From Verrucomicrobiota bacterium (GTDB lineage Bacteria; Verrucomicrobiota; Verrucomicrobiia; Limisphaerales; UBA9464), in assembly GCA_016871805.1 (NCBI GenBank), contig VHCG01000037.1, forward strand, positions 1 through 40,960: a DNA stretch of 40,960 bases. The letters are read 5' to 3'. The notes beneath the pieces are model-generated. The model worked only from the letters and a program-made list of their open reading frames with translations, ran no database searches and had not been told where the DNA came from. Within the stretch, counting starts at the first letter, position 1. The number at the start of each line of letters is the position of its first letter. The translations under genes and the position numbers were made by a program. This document shows, piece after piece, positions 34,108 to 40,960 of the stretch.

Positions 34108-35868
34108 TCACAGCTCCGTGGCGGCCACCCGTCGGAAACCCATCCTGAGCGGAACCGCACCCGACAGCAGGCTGATCCCGAGGAAGGCCGTCCCGGAGGC
34201 CAGGGCATGGTACGGCCTGAATTCCCCGACCGCCTCCGGCCGCCACCCCCAGGGACTTCCCAACGCGAGAAGGACCACCGAGCCCACGATGTAGAGGAAA
34301 CTGAGAACAAGGCAGAACGTGCCCCCGAAGCCGCTCACGATCTTCGCCGGGTTTGTCTCCCGGAAGTTTGGGTACAGGGCCCCCAACCCCACCGCGATGG
34401 CGTTGAGGGTGAAGGTCATCACGACGATCACCGCGGCGAAGAACAGCGTGTGGGCGGCGTCCAGACCCAGCATCGAACAGGAGAGCAGGATGAGCCCCAA
34501 CGTGACCCCGAGGGTCGTCCAGCTGGTCAGCCAGAACTTGAGGCGGACGAGGCTCACGAGCCCGATCGGAGCCAGTCCCACCACCCAGACCCTCTTGCCC
34601 TCGAGCGAGAACTGCGGGAACACGAACCTCGTCGTCAGCGTCGCGAGGTTCAGCGAGCACGCGCCGAGGTTCAGGTAGCTGACCAGGGAGATCCAGAACG
34701 GCGAGTCGAGCTGTCGGGTAAAGTGGCGGAGATTGACGATGTAGACGGTCAGGAGCCCGAACAGCATGAAGGCCTGGCCCCACTGGGTGGTGTCCCGCCA
34801 GAAGACCCGGACATCCTTTGCGATGAGGGCCCGGACATCCGGCGCGAGGATTCCCCGCCACGCCAGCAGCGTCTCGAGCAGGACCGGCCGGGACAGGCGG
34901 GCGATCGGGTCCGACGACCGTCGCCGGCGTTCCTCGCGACGACGGAACCAGTCCCAACGTGCCAGGAGGCTGCCCCGGCTGTGCACCACGCTCGAGGCCT
35001 CGTAGAAGGCATCCCCCAGCCACAGGACCGCGATCATCCCGAAGAACAGCACGTGGCTGAGGAGCACCGAGAAGAAGAACAGGGCCGCCCGGACCGCCCC
35101 CTCACCCCAGTTCTGCACGCTGGAGCTCAGCCAGTAGCTGGGCAGCAGCGGAAACTGGGCGAACCGGGTGTTGTCGAGGAGACGGTCGATGACGTTCAGA
35201 ACCCGTGCCGTCTCGAGGCTCTCCTCCGTCACCGTCGTCGGACGGAACCGGAGGACGAGGACCGCAACGAGGAGCGAAACACCAAGGACCAGTGCGACCT
35301 GGAAGGTCCGCCGATCCATGAACCGAGCCACCTGGACGGCCAGCCAGCAGCCGAGGATGCCGGGAAGCCCGATGAACAAGCCGATCATCAGCAGCACCAT
35401 CGGGTAGAAGTGCCACGCCACCTGGTGGACCAGTCCGTACGCGACCAGCAGCGGGGCGATCAGGAACAGGAAGGCCCACGATGCGATCACGGTGGATTCC
35501 GCCAGCTTCCACTGGAACACGACCTGCCGTGGGACCGGCAGCGTCAGGAGGAACGCCGTCTCCCGGTTCCGGAAGAGGTTCGTGTAGGAGACGATCAGGT
35601 TGGAGATCAGGAGCAGACCGAACAGGCAGGCGAAGAGCAGGAACAGGAGCCTCTCGACCAGCAGCCCTCCCAGTCCGGGAAACCGTCCAATGAACCGCAA
35701 CCCACCATAGAACAAGGCGAAGGCCAGCACGGCGTACCCGGACAGGAACGCCGTGATCAGCGCCAGCAGGAGCCACGACTGGTCCCGCAGCGAGACCACC
35801 CTCCGCCACATGGATCGGACCGCCGTCCCCACGAGGAGGCGCAACGGGGAGGGAAAGGTTCCCGTCAT
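34108..35868 (-). CDS. ABC exporter membrane subunit
   Basis: A 586-residue integral membrane protein with about twelve hydrophobic segments and a long, charged cytoplasmic loop in the middle (RRREERRRRSSDP near 305-317). It matches in style the large ABC-2-like 'putative ABC exporter' permeases, e.g. NLFRNRETAFLLTLPVPRQVVFQWK, the coupling region of ABC-2 permeases, and a repeat of the fold after KDVRVFWRDTTQW. The ATG overlaps the stop of the ATPase gene as ATGA, so the pair is translationally coupled and forms one transporter. What is exported is unknown. The block's other genes (LysM lipoprotein, site-2 protease) point to envelope function. Confidence 0.85.
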   Translation of the reverse strand: MTGTFPSPLRLLVGTAVRSMWRRVVSLRDQSWLLLALITAFLSGYAVLAFALFYGGLRFIGRFPGLGGLLVERLLFLLFACLFGLLLISNLIVSYTNLFRNRETAFLLTLPVPRQVVFQWKLAESTVIASWAFLFLIAPLLVAYGLVHQVAWHFYPMVLLMIGLFIGLPGILGCWLAVQVARFMDRRTFQVALVLGVSLLVAVLVLRFRPTTVTEESLETARVLNVIDRLLDNTRFAQFPLLPSYWLSSSVQNWGEGAVRAALFFFSVLLSHVLFFGMIAVLWLGDAFYEASSVVHSRGSLLARWDWFRRREERRRRSSDPIARLSRPVLLETLLAWRGILAPDVRALIAKDVRVFWRDTTQWGQAFMLFGLLTVYIVNLRHFTRQLDSPFWISLVSYLNLGACSLNLATLTTRFVFPQFSLEGKRVWVVGLAPIGLVSLVRLKFWLTSWTTLGVTLGLILLSCSMLGLDAAHTLFFAAVIVVMTFTLNAIAVGLGALYPNFRETNPAKIVSGFGGTFCLVLSFLYIVGSVVLLALGSPWGWRPEAVGEFRPYHALASGTAFLGISLLSGAVPLRMGFRRVAATEL

Positions 35869-36629
35869 GGCACCTCCCCACAAGATGAGAGGTCCACGGC
35901 CTTGGCCTCCGGTGGACGCGTCAGTGTCAGAAACGCCTGCTCAAGGGCACCGTCGACCCCTGCCCGCCGCCGGAGCTCCTCAGGGGTTCCCACCGCCATC
36001 AGCCGTCCGTGATGGATGATACCAACCCGGTCCGCCATCTCCTCGGCCACCTCGATCTGGTGCGTACTGAGGAAAAGAGTCATCCCCTGTCGGGACCGTT
36101 CCCGGAGGAGATCCTTCACAATGCGGGCATGATGGGGATCGAGGCCGACCATCGGCTCGTCGATCACAAACACCTCGGGCCGGTGGAGCAGGGCGCTTGC
36201 GATCGCCACCCGCTGGCGGGTGCCGTGGCTGAGGCCTTCGATCGGCTTGTGGAGCCACGGCTCGAGGCTGAACCGGGGGATCAGTTCCTCCGCCTCCGTC
36301 CGGATCCGGTCGTCCGGCATCCGGAACAGCTGGCCCGTGAACCGGATGAACTCCCATGGGGTGAGCTTGTCGTACAGGAACGGGAAGTCGGGGACATAGC
36401 TGAGCCGGGCCCGGGCCTCGAGTGGCTGGGACTGGAGATCGAACCCCGCCACCCGTGCGGATCCGGAGGTCGGCCGGATCAGGCCCACCATCATCTTGAT
36501 CGTCGTGGTCTTTCCCGCGGCGTTGGGCCCCAGGACACAGAAGAACTCCCCGCGGGGCACGGTCAGCGTGATCCCGTCCACCGCGTGGACATCACCGAAA
36601 TGCTTCACCAGGTTTTCGAGCTCGATCAT
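35865..36629 (-). CDS. ABC exporter ATP-binding subunit
   Basis: A 254-residue cytoplasmic ATPase that would energise the membrane subunit encoded next to it. Walker A is GPNAAGKTT (34-42), the Q loop region is YVPDFPFLYDKLTPWEF, the signature is LSHGTRQRV (a variant of LSGGQ with His and Thr), Walker B is VFVIDEP with the D loop GLDPHH, and the switch is STHQ. The layout matches ABC-2-type exporter ATPases (CcmA/NatA-like). The ATG opening MIELENLVKHFG is normal for the family; an ATG 54 bp upstream would overlap the preceding gene. It starts 10 bp after the stop of the upstream unknown gene and overlaps the downstream permease start. Confidence 0.94.
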   Translation of the reverse strand: MIELENLVKHFGDVHAVDGITLTVPRGEFFCVLGPNAAGKTTTIKMMVGLIRPTSGSARVAGFDLQSQPLEARARLSYVPDFPFLYDKLTPWEFIRFTGQLFRMPDDRIRTEAEELIPRFSLEPWLHKPIEGLSHGTRQRVAIASALLHRPEVFVIDEPMVGLDPHHARIVKDLLRERSRQGMTLFLSTHQIEVAEEMADRVGIIHHGRLMAVGTPEELRRRAGVDGALEQAFLTLTRPPEAKAVDLSSCGEVP

Positions 36630-36639
36630 GGGAGAAGGA

Positions 36640-37452
36640 TCACTGGCCGCGGGCGGGCAGCACGGATTCGTTGGCGAGGACAATTCCCTCGGGCAGACGG
36701 ACCTCGAGGATTTCCCCGGCCCGGCTGAGCTGCGCCACCACCGTGTAGGTGTCGAGGAGCGTCACCTCGACCCGGTAGGTCCGCACCCGGTTCCGCCCGA
36801 GACGGAGCCAGTCGTTGCGTGCGTTCCATCGGATCCGGGGAGCCATACCGACACCCCCCAGCCTCTCGACCTCCGAGAGTACCGGAAGGGGCACCAGCGC
36901 GGCAGAGGCCCCCATGAGGCCCATCAGGGCCCTGACATCCCGAATCGTGTAGTCCTGCTCGACCGTGTTGCCGCCCTCCTCATGACGGATCCGGACCGAA
37001 TCCCCACCCGATTTGGCCGAGATCTCCCAGATTGCGGGACGCTGGTAGATGCGCACCGAGAGCGTCTGCCAGAGGTGATTGGTATCGAGCTCCACATGGG
37101 TCATGACGCGGAGTCGTCCCAGAGGGCCATCCGCGTCGGTGCGGAGATTGAGATCCAGGTCCAGGCTGTACCCGATGGCGTCCACCAGACCCTCCGGGAC
37201 GGAAGGGTCCTGGCCACCGGCAGGACGCGACTCCAGGACGGTTGGGATCCAGCGGAGGGTCCCGAGAAGTGAACCGCGTTGGAGGATCTGCAGGGCCGAG
37301 GGATCAGGGGCGTTGAGGAGCCGGTCGACCACCGTTTTCAGGGGTATCTCCGAGAGCGTTTCCCGGCCGCGTCCGAACTCGGCGCGCCAGAGAAGCACGG
37401 TCATCGTGCCCCAGAACAGGGCGATGCCGAGCATGAGACCACGGGAAACCAC
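36640..37452 (-). CDS. Membrane-anchored protein of unknown function
   Basis: A 270-residue protein not assigned to a family. It has one N-terminal hydrophobic segment (LMLGIALFWGTMTVLLW, about residues 6-22) that should act as an uncleaved anchor or signal, followed by a soluble, probably periplasmic, beta-rich part with many alternating polar/hydrophobic strands, e.g. YSLDLDLNLRTD, LRVMTHVELDTNHLW and YRVEVTLLDTYTVVAQLS. The start is GTG, with a promoter-like TTGAGA/TACCCT pair directly upstream. It lies 10 bp before the ABC ATPase gene, so it is likely an accessory part of the exporter or a co-regulated envelope protein. No catalytic motif was seen. Confidence 0.75.
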   Translation of the reverse strand: MVSRGLMLGIALFWGTMTVLLWRAEFGRGRETLSEIPLKTVVDRLLNAPDPSALQILQRGSLLGTLRWIPTVLESRPAGGQDPSVPEGLVDAIGYSLDLDLNLRTDADGPLGRLRVMTHVELDTNHLWQTLSVRIYQRPAIWEISAKSGGDSVRIRHEEGGNTVEQDYTIRDVRALMGLMGASAALVPLPVLSEVERLGGVGMAPRIRWNARNDWLRLGRNRVRTYRVEVTLLDTYTVVAQLSRAGEILEVRLPEGIVLANESVLPARGQ

Positions 37453-37457
37453 AGGGG

Positions 37458-37485
37458 AGGGTACCGGTCAATGCCCCGGTCTCAA
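37458..37485 (-). promoter_or_regulatory. Candidate promoter for the ABC-exporter gene block
   Basis: On the minus strand TTGAGA, a 16-bp spacer and TACCCT end 5 nt before the GTG start codon. It lies in the 67-bp gap after the LysM lipoprotein gene. It would start a leaderless mRNA for the unknown/ATPase/permease/protease set. Confidence 0.4.
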
Positions 37486-37519
37486 CCCCCAACCTCATCC
37501 CGGGCGGACGACGCCACGA

Positions 37520-38344
37520 TCAGGGAAGCTTCAGGACCGTGCCCACCTTGAGCCGGTTCGGGTTGATCCCCGGGTTGGCAGCCATGAGGGCCTTCACCGT
37601 GATCCCGTATTTCCGGGCGATGATCGACGGGGTCTCGCCTGAACGCACCGCATGGGACCGGCCGGAGGCGGGACGTGGCCGCTCCGGGTAACCCATGGTC
37701 GTCGATCGGTTGGTAGCGCCCCCTCCGAGCCCCGGCTCCATAGGACCGGCGGGAGTCGTCGTGCCCACCCGTGACACGGTCCCTGGATTCGTGATCGCCG
37801 ACCGCACCGGAGCGCCACCGCCCGATCCTGCGAGGGCAATCTGGTTCGTCGGAGACCTCCCGAGGAGCTCCGTCCGGAGCTGTTGGATTGTCCCCTCCTT
37901 CTCGGTGATCTGACGTCGGAGGTTCTCGATCTCGAGGTCGTTCTGCTGTCGGCTAAGCTCGCGGCTGAACTTGATCGCCATCTGCATCTCACAGTTCCGG
38001 AGGTTGTCGCCTGCCGAGATATCCGGCCGCTGTCCACGACGCTCCATCAGCTGGACATAGCGATGGTAGTGGTAGGCGGCGTCGATGAATTCGAGCTGCC
38101 CATAATAGAGGTCGCCCAGGGCGAGGTGGGCCGAGGCGTTTGACGGGTTCGCCAGCACGGCCTGCTCGAAGCTGGCGATGGCCTTCTCCTTCTGGCCTTG
38201 GATCGCGAAGTTCTGGCCCTCGACGAAACTGCTCTCGCGCTGCTCGGACCCAGGCCCTCCGCCGAGCCGGTCACATCCGGTCAGCCATACCAATCCGGAT
38301 GCGGCCACGAGACCACACCCCCACTGCATCCAGGAACCTCCCAT
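37520..38344 (-). CDS. LysM-domain lipoprotein with TPR-like repeats
   Basis: A 274-residue lipoprotein: signal MQWGCGLVAASGLVWLTGC with lipobox LTGC. Then TPR-type helices (AIQGQKEKAIASFEQAVLANPSNASAHLALGDLYYGQLEFIDAAYHYHRYVQLMERRG), a coiled-coil stretch (LSRQQNDLEIENLRRQITEKEGTIQQLRTELLG), a Gly/Thr/Pro-rich linker, and a C-terminal LysM domain (about 229-274: SHAVRSGETPSIIARKYGITVKALMAANPGINPNRLKVGTVLKLP). LysM binds peptidoglycan, so the protein should tether membrane to cell wall. The ATG at 38344 is right for the lipoprotein signal; the open frame extends upstream into the divergent pseudopilin. A TTTTCA/TAGCCT pair lies just before the start. Confidence 0.88.
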   Translation of the reverse strand: MGGSWMQWGCGLVAASGLVWLTGCDRLGGGPGSEQRESSFVEGQNFAIQGQKEKAIASFEQAVLANPSNASAHLALGDLYYGQLEFIDAAYHYHRYVQLMERRGQRPDISAGDNLRNCEMQMAIKFSRELSRQQNDLEIENLRRQITEKEGTIQQLRTELLGRSPTNQIALAGSGGGAPVRSAITNPGTVSRVGTTTPAGPMEPGLGGGATNRSTTMGYPERPRPASGRSHAVRSGETPSIIARKYGITVKALMAANPGINPNRLKVGTVLKLP

Positions 38345-38351
38345 GCGCGGA

Positions 38352-38380
38352 AGGCTAGGCAGGGGAGGTCGGGATGAAAA
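38352..38380 (-). promoter_or_regulatory. Candidate promoter of the LysM lipoprotein gene
   Basis: TTTTCA and TAGCCT on the minus strand have a 17-bp spacer, and TAGCCT ends 7 nt before the ATG. The -35 part overlaps the ATG of the divergent pseudopilin at 38374, and the spacer contains that gene's ribosome-binding site. Confidence 0.4.
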
Positions 38381-39354
38381 CGGAGAAAAGAGAAACGAAA
38401 AAGACACCCGCGGCGGTATCCACCCTGCCGGGATTTTCCGGTTGCGGCGGGAGGTCGGGCTTCCACCCTGCAGTCGTGGGAAAGGCCTCCTCACCCAGAC
38501 TCCCCCCGAGGGGCGCTCACGTGGACGGGTTCACGCTGATCGAACTCCTCGTGGTGATCGCCATCATCGGCATCCTCGCCAGCATGATGCTGCCGTCGCT
38601 CTCCGGTGCGAAGCAGCGGGCCAATCTGATCCGGTGTGTCAACAACCTCCGCCAGATCGGGATCGGCATCCAGATGTACGCGGATGACCACCAGGACAGA
38701 TACCCGCCCGCTGCCGTCCCCCAGCTCGATCCCAACACCGGGACGCTCCTGGACCCGGGTCTGCGGCCCACGCTCGCCGCCCTCGGTGGAAGGGACCCGC
38801 TGAACCCGGGCTGTTTCCCGAACGCCCGCTCCCGTCCGCTCTGGCCCTACATCAAGCCCTCGGAACTCTTCCGCTGCACGGAGGACCGGGGCCAGCCCAG
38901 CCTCCCCTGCTCCTCCGACTGCGCTCCGCCGTTCACGCCGTCGAACTACCACGTGATCGGCAACAGCTACCAGTATAACGGGGGCCAGCTCACGGTTCTC
39001 AGCGGGGGTGGGTTCCTCGAATTCGACAACGCCCCGACCGTGCCGGAGACCCTCGCGGGCCGCCCGGAGGGTTGGATCCCGGAACCGACCCGGTTCATCG
39101 TGACTCATGAGCCTTCGGCACGGCTCTACGGATGCCCGGCGACCGGTCCACGCTGGTTCCAATGGCACCGCAGCGCCGCCGGTCCGGTCGAGTTCGTCGA
39201 CCCGCGCAATGCGCCAGCCCGCTTTGTCTCCCCCATCGGCTTCGCCGACGGACACGTCCAGCAGCACAACTTCACACGCGCCCTGACGGTCGATCCCCTG
39301 CACCCCTATGAGGCGACCCCGGAGTGGATGTGGTACAAGGGGCGACGGCGCTAG
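38374..39354 (+). CDS. Type II pseudopilin-like protein with unusually long leader
   Basis: A 326-residue protein with [21 protein letters not shown] and [36 protein letters not shown], the hallmarks of verrucomicrobial pseudopilins, and a C-terminal [15 protein letters not shown] 52-residue basic, Gly/Pro-rich segment precedes the cleavage site, far longer than the usual 5-20 residues. The start is nevertheless well supported by a strong ribosome-binding site (GGGGAGG, about 6 nt before the ATG). The only later in-frame start near the helix, a GTG at 38521, would leave just three residues. Four cysteines around [20 protein letters not shown] may form disulfides. It is divergent from the LysM lipoprotein and followed by the dehydrogenase gene. 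Confidence 0.88.
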   Translation: MKTEKRETKKTPAAVSTLPGFSGCGGRSGFHPAVVGKASSPRLPPRGAHVDGFTLIELLVVIAIIGILASMMLPSLSGAKQRANLIRCVNNLRQIGIGIQMYADDHQDRYPPAAVPQLDPNTGTLLDPGLRPTLAALGGRDPLNPGCFPNARSRPLWPYIKPSELFRCTEDRGQPSLPCSSDCAPPFTPSNYHVIGNSYQYNGGQLTVLSGGGFLEFDNAPTVPETLAGRPEGWIPEPTRFIVTHEPSARLYGCPATGPRWFQWHRSAAGPVEFVDPRNAPARFVSPIGFADGHVQQHNFTRALTVDPLHPYEATPEWMWYKGRRR

Positions 39355-39423
39355 AGGCCTGGAATAGGGTGCGTGGGGAAAGTTGATCTCGCGCCGGGGG
39401 CGGACGGTGGGTTCACTGGTTCG

Positions 39424-40960
39424 ATGCACCTGTACTCACGGATCCTCACCGGACTCGGCCTCGCGGTTTTGAGGATCGCCCTTCCGCTCGAGGCCGCGGA
39501 GTTCACCGCAAAGGACCGTCAACCGACCCCGGAGGAGCTGAAAGGGCTGCCCGCGGTTGCCTCCCCGGAAAAGGCGGCAGCCCTGCGTAAGGACGTCCAG
39601 TTTCCGGCTGGTTTCGACGTCTCCATCTTCGCCACGCCTCCCGCCGTCAACTACCCGGTCTTCGTCGGCGCCGCCCCCGATGGGACCCTGTATGTCTCCA
39701 GCGATGGCAATGGGTCGCTCGACCGCAAACCCCACCTCGGTCGTGTCCTTAGGGTTCGTGACACCAACAGCGACGGCCAGGGCGACGAGGTCCGGGCGTT
39801 TGTTCCGGATGTCGATTCCCCCCGCGGCCTGGTCTGGGACCATGACCGCCTCTATCTGCTCCACCCGCCCGACTTCAGCGTGTTCATCGACAAGGACGGT
39901 GATGGTGTCGCCGAGGAGAAAAAGACCCTCATCTCGGGATTGGCCTTCACCTTCAAGGACCGTCCCGCCGACCACTCCTCGAACGGGATCGAGCTGGGCA
40001 TCGACGGATGGATCTATGCCGCGATCGGCGACTTCGGGTTCATGGAGGCGACCGGCACCGACGGTCGCAAGCTCCAGCTGCGCGGCGGCGGCGTGCTCAG
40101 GGTCCGACCGGATGGATCGGAGATGGAACTCTTCGCCGACGGCACGCGGAACATCCTCGAGGTGGCCGTGAGCCCACTCCTGGACGGATTCTCGCGCGAC
40201 AACACGAACGACGGCGGAGGCTGGGATATCCGTCTGCACCACTTCAGCGGATACACCCAGCATGGATACCCGCGGCTCTTCAAGAATTTCCCCGACGAGA
40301 TCATCCAGCCCCTCGCCGACTACGGTGGCGGATCCGGCTGCGGCGCGGCCTGGATCGATGAGCCCGGCTTCCCAGCTGCCTGGAACAACGCCCCGTTCAC
40401 GGCCGACTGGGGGACGGAATGGATCTACCACCACGGCCTGACCGAGAAGGGCGGAACCTTCGTCGCGACACAGGAACCCTTCGCGAAGCTCCCCCGGGTC
40501 ACCGATCTCGACGTCGATGCGATGTCCACCCTGTATGCGGCAAGCTGGAAGGGCGCCTCATTCACCTGGGTCGGACCCGAGGTTGGGTTCATCGTCCGTG
40601 CCCGTCCGTCCGGATACACGCCGGAGCCGCTCCCGGATTTTCGGAAGCTGTCCGACGCCGACCTGGTCCGTGGCCTCGAATCCCCCAGCCATCGACGCCG
40701 GCTCGAGGCCCAGCGAGCGCTCCTGCGTCGCCCATCGCCCCCGACACCCCGGACCACCCTGACCGCAAACCTACTTCAGGGTCTCGCAGCCGATGCCTCC
40801 AAGCCGCTCGCCGCTCGGGTGGCGGCTGTGTTCACGTTGAAGCAGTGGCTGGGGGTCCGCGCAACGCCGGCCCTACTGCAGTGGATCCGCGACGATTCGA
40901 TCGCCCCCTGGGCCATCCGTGCCCTGACGGATCGGACCGGGGAACTCGCCGGAATTCCCA
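39424..40960 (+). CDS. PVC-type membrane-bound dehydrogenase domain protein (DUF7133), 3' end outside window
   Basis: The frame stays open for 512 codons to the window edge. A signal-peptide-like start (LYSRILTGLGLAVLRIALPLEA) is followed by the FPAGFDVSIFATPPAVNYPV and GTLYVSSDGNGSL strings that mark the soluble glucose-dehydrogenase-like propeller of large PVC-superphylum secreted dehydrogenases. Calcium-loop-like DTNSDGQGDE and DKDGDGVAEE, HSSNGIELGIDGWIYAAIGD and DYGGGSGCGAAW are further family marks. After the propeller a helical, HEAT-like segment begins (LSDADLVRGLESPSHRRRLEAQRALLRR). Full-length relatives usually end with a cytochrome-c CxxCH domain, which would lie beyond the window. 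It probably oxidises a sugar or similar substrate in the periplasm; this is inference. The ATG has no ribosome-binding site. Confidence 0.85.
   Translation, partial: MHLYSRILTGLGLAVLRIALPLEAAEFTAKDRQPTPEELKGLPAVASPEKAAALRKDVQFPAGFDVSIFATPPAVNYPVFVGAAPDGTLYVSSDGNGSLDRKPHLGRVLRVRDTNSDGQGDEVRAFVPDVDSPRGLVWDHDRLYLLHPPDFSVFIDKDGDGVAEEKKTLISGLAFTFKDRPADHSSNGIELGIDGWIYAAIGDFGFMEATGTDGRKLQLRGGGVLRVRPDGSEMELFADGTRNILEVAVSPLLDGFSRDNTNDGGGWDIRLHHFSGYTQHGYPRLFKNFPDEIIQPLADYGGGSGCGAAWIDEPGFPAAWNNAPFTADWGTEWIYHHGLTEKGGTFVATQEPFAKLPRVTDLDVDAMSTLYAASWKGASFTWVGPEVGFIVRARPSGYTPEPLPDFRKLSDADLVRGLESPSHRRRLEAQRALLRRPSPPTPRTTLTANLLQGLAADASKPLAARVAAVFTLKQWLGVRATPALLQWIRDDSIAPWAIRALTDRTGELAGIP

Noticed and set aside
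34018..36012. 664-codon plus-strand open frame across the ABC exporter genes
   Set aside because: Extremely Gln/Glu/Arg/Pro-rich translation without domains; the minus strand encodes well-recognised, ATGA-coupled transporter genes.
39436..40434. 332-codon minus-strand open frame at the right end
   Set aside because: Shadow of the PVC-type dehydrogenase gene, whose plus-strand frame has a signal peptide and clear family motifs to the window edge.
1..40960. CRISPR arrays, prophage or defence cluster
   Set aside because: No regularly spaced direct repeats, phage structural genes, nucleases or toxin-antitoxin pairs were recognised on either strand.

Overview
The window reads as a GC-rich chromosomal segment from a member of the Verrucomicrobiota, probably a Limisphaerales/Pedosphaera-like bacterium. 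This is an inference from gene content: five type II pseudopilins with the [17 protein letters not shown] type N-terminus, a PVC-type dehydrogenase of the DUF7133 kind, a huge secreted protein combining CotH kinase and lamin-tail domains, PQQ-like beta-propellers and EF-hand proteins. No tRNA, rRNA or CRISPR was found. Coding density is high and genes lie in alternating strand blocks.

Layout. 1-1636: an accessory patch of visibly lower GC. It holds the start of an IS3-family insertion sequence running off the left edge, a CIA30-family gene whose last codons and stop lie inside the IS end, a second solitary IS end, and a dimethylargininase gene. 1781-3771: an orphan ribose-type ABC permease and a divergent pseudopilin. 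3889-7260: a glycosyltransferase and an M20 deacylase in one minus-strand unit, with a divergent FkbM methyltransferase followed by hairpins. 7610-11256: trigger factor with a strong terminator, a secreted PQQ-like propeller, a GNAT acetyltransferase and a DUF971 protein. 11287-15094: minus-strand unit of two coupled pseudopilins (the second broken by an in-frame TAG), a YdcF-like membrane protein and a TIM-barrel lipoprotein. 15231-19646: the 1471-residue CotH/lamin-tail protein.

19683-27648 is a five-gene minus-strand operon: large secreted beta-propeller protein, GYF-domain membrane protein, small membrane protein, LptF/LptG-type permease and a soluble double-GAF histidine kinase. 27858-30744 holds an acyl-CoA-ligase-like enzyme fused to a cyclic-nucleotide-binding domain, then a pseudopilin. 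30763-38344 is a six-gene minus-strand block: LysM/TPR lipoprotein, membrane-anchored unknown, ABC ATPase, ABC exporter permease, site-2 protease with CBS domains and a secreted EF-hand propeller protein. 38374-40960 holds a pseudopilin and the first part of a PVC-type dehydrogenase.

As a whole the window is dominated by envelope and secretion functions. The points most worth attention are the ligase/cNMP-binding fusion, the IS-remodelled CIA30 gene, the nonsense-interrupted pseudopilin, and a repeated pattern of -10-like hexamers only 5-7 nt before start codons that suggests leaderless mRNAs. No single cluster is clearly a new defence or biosynthetic system.
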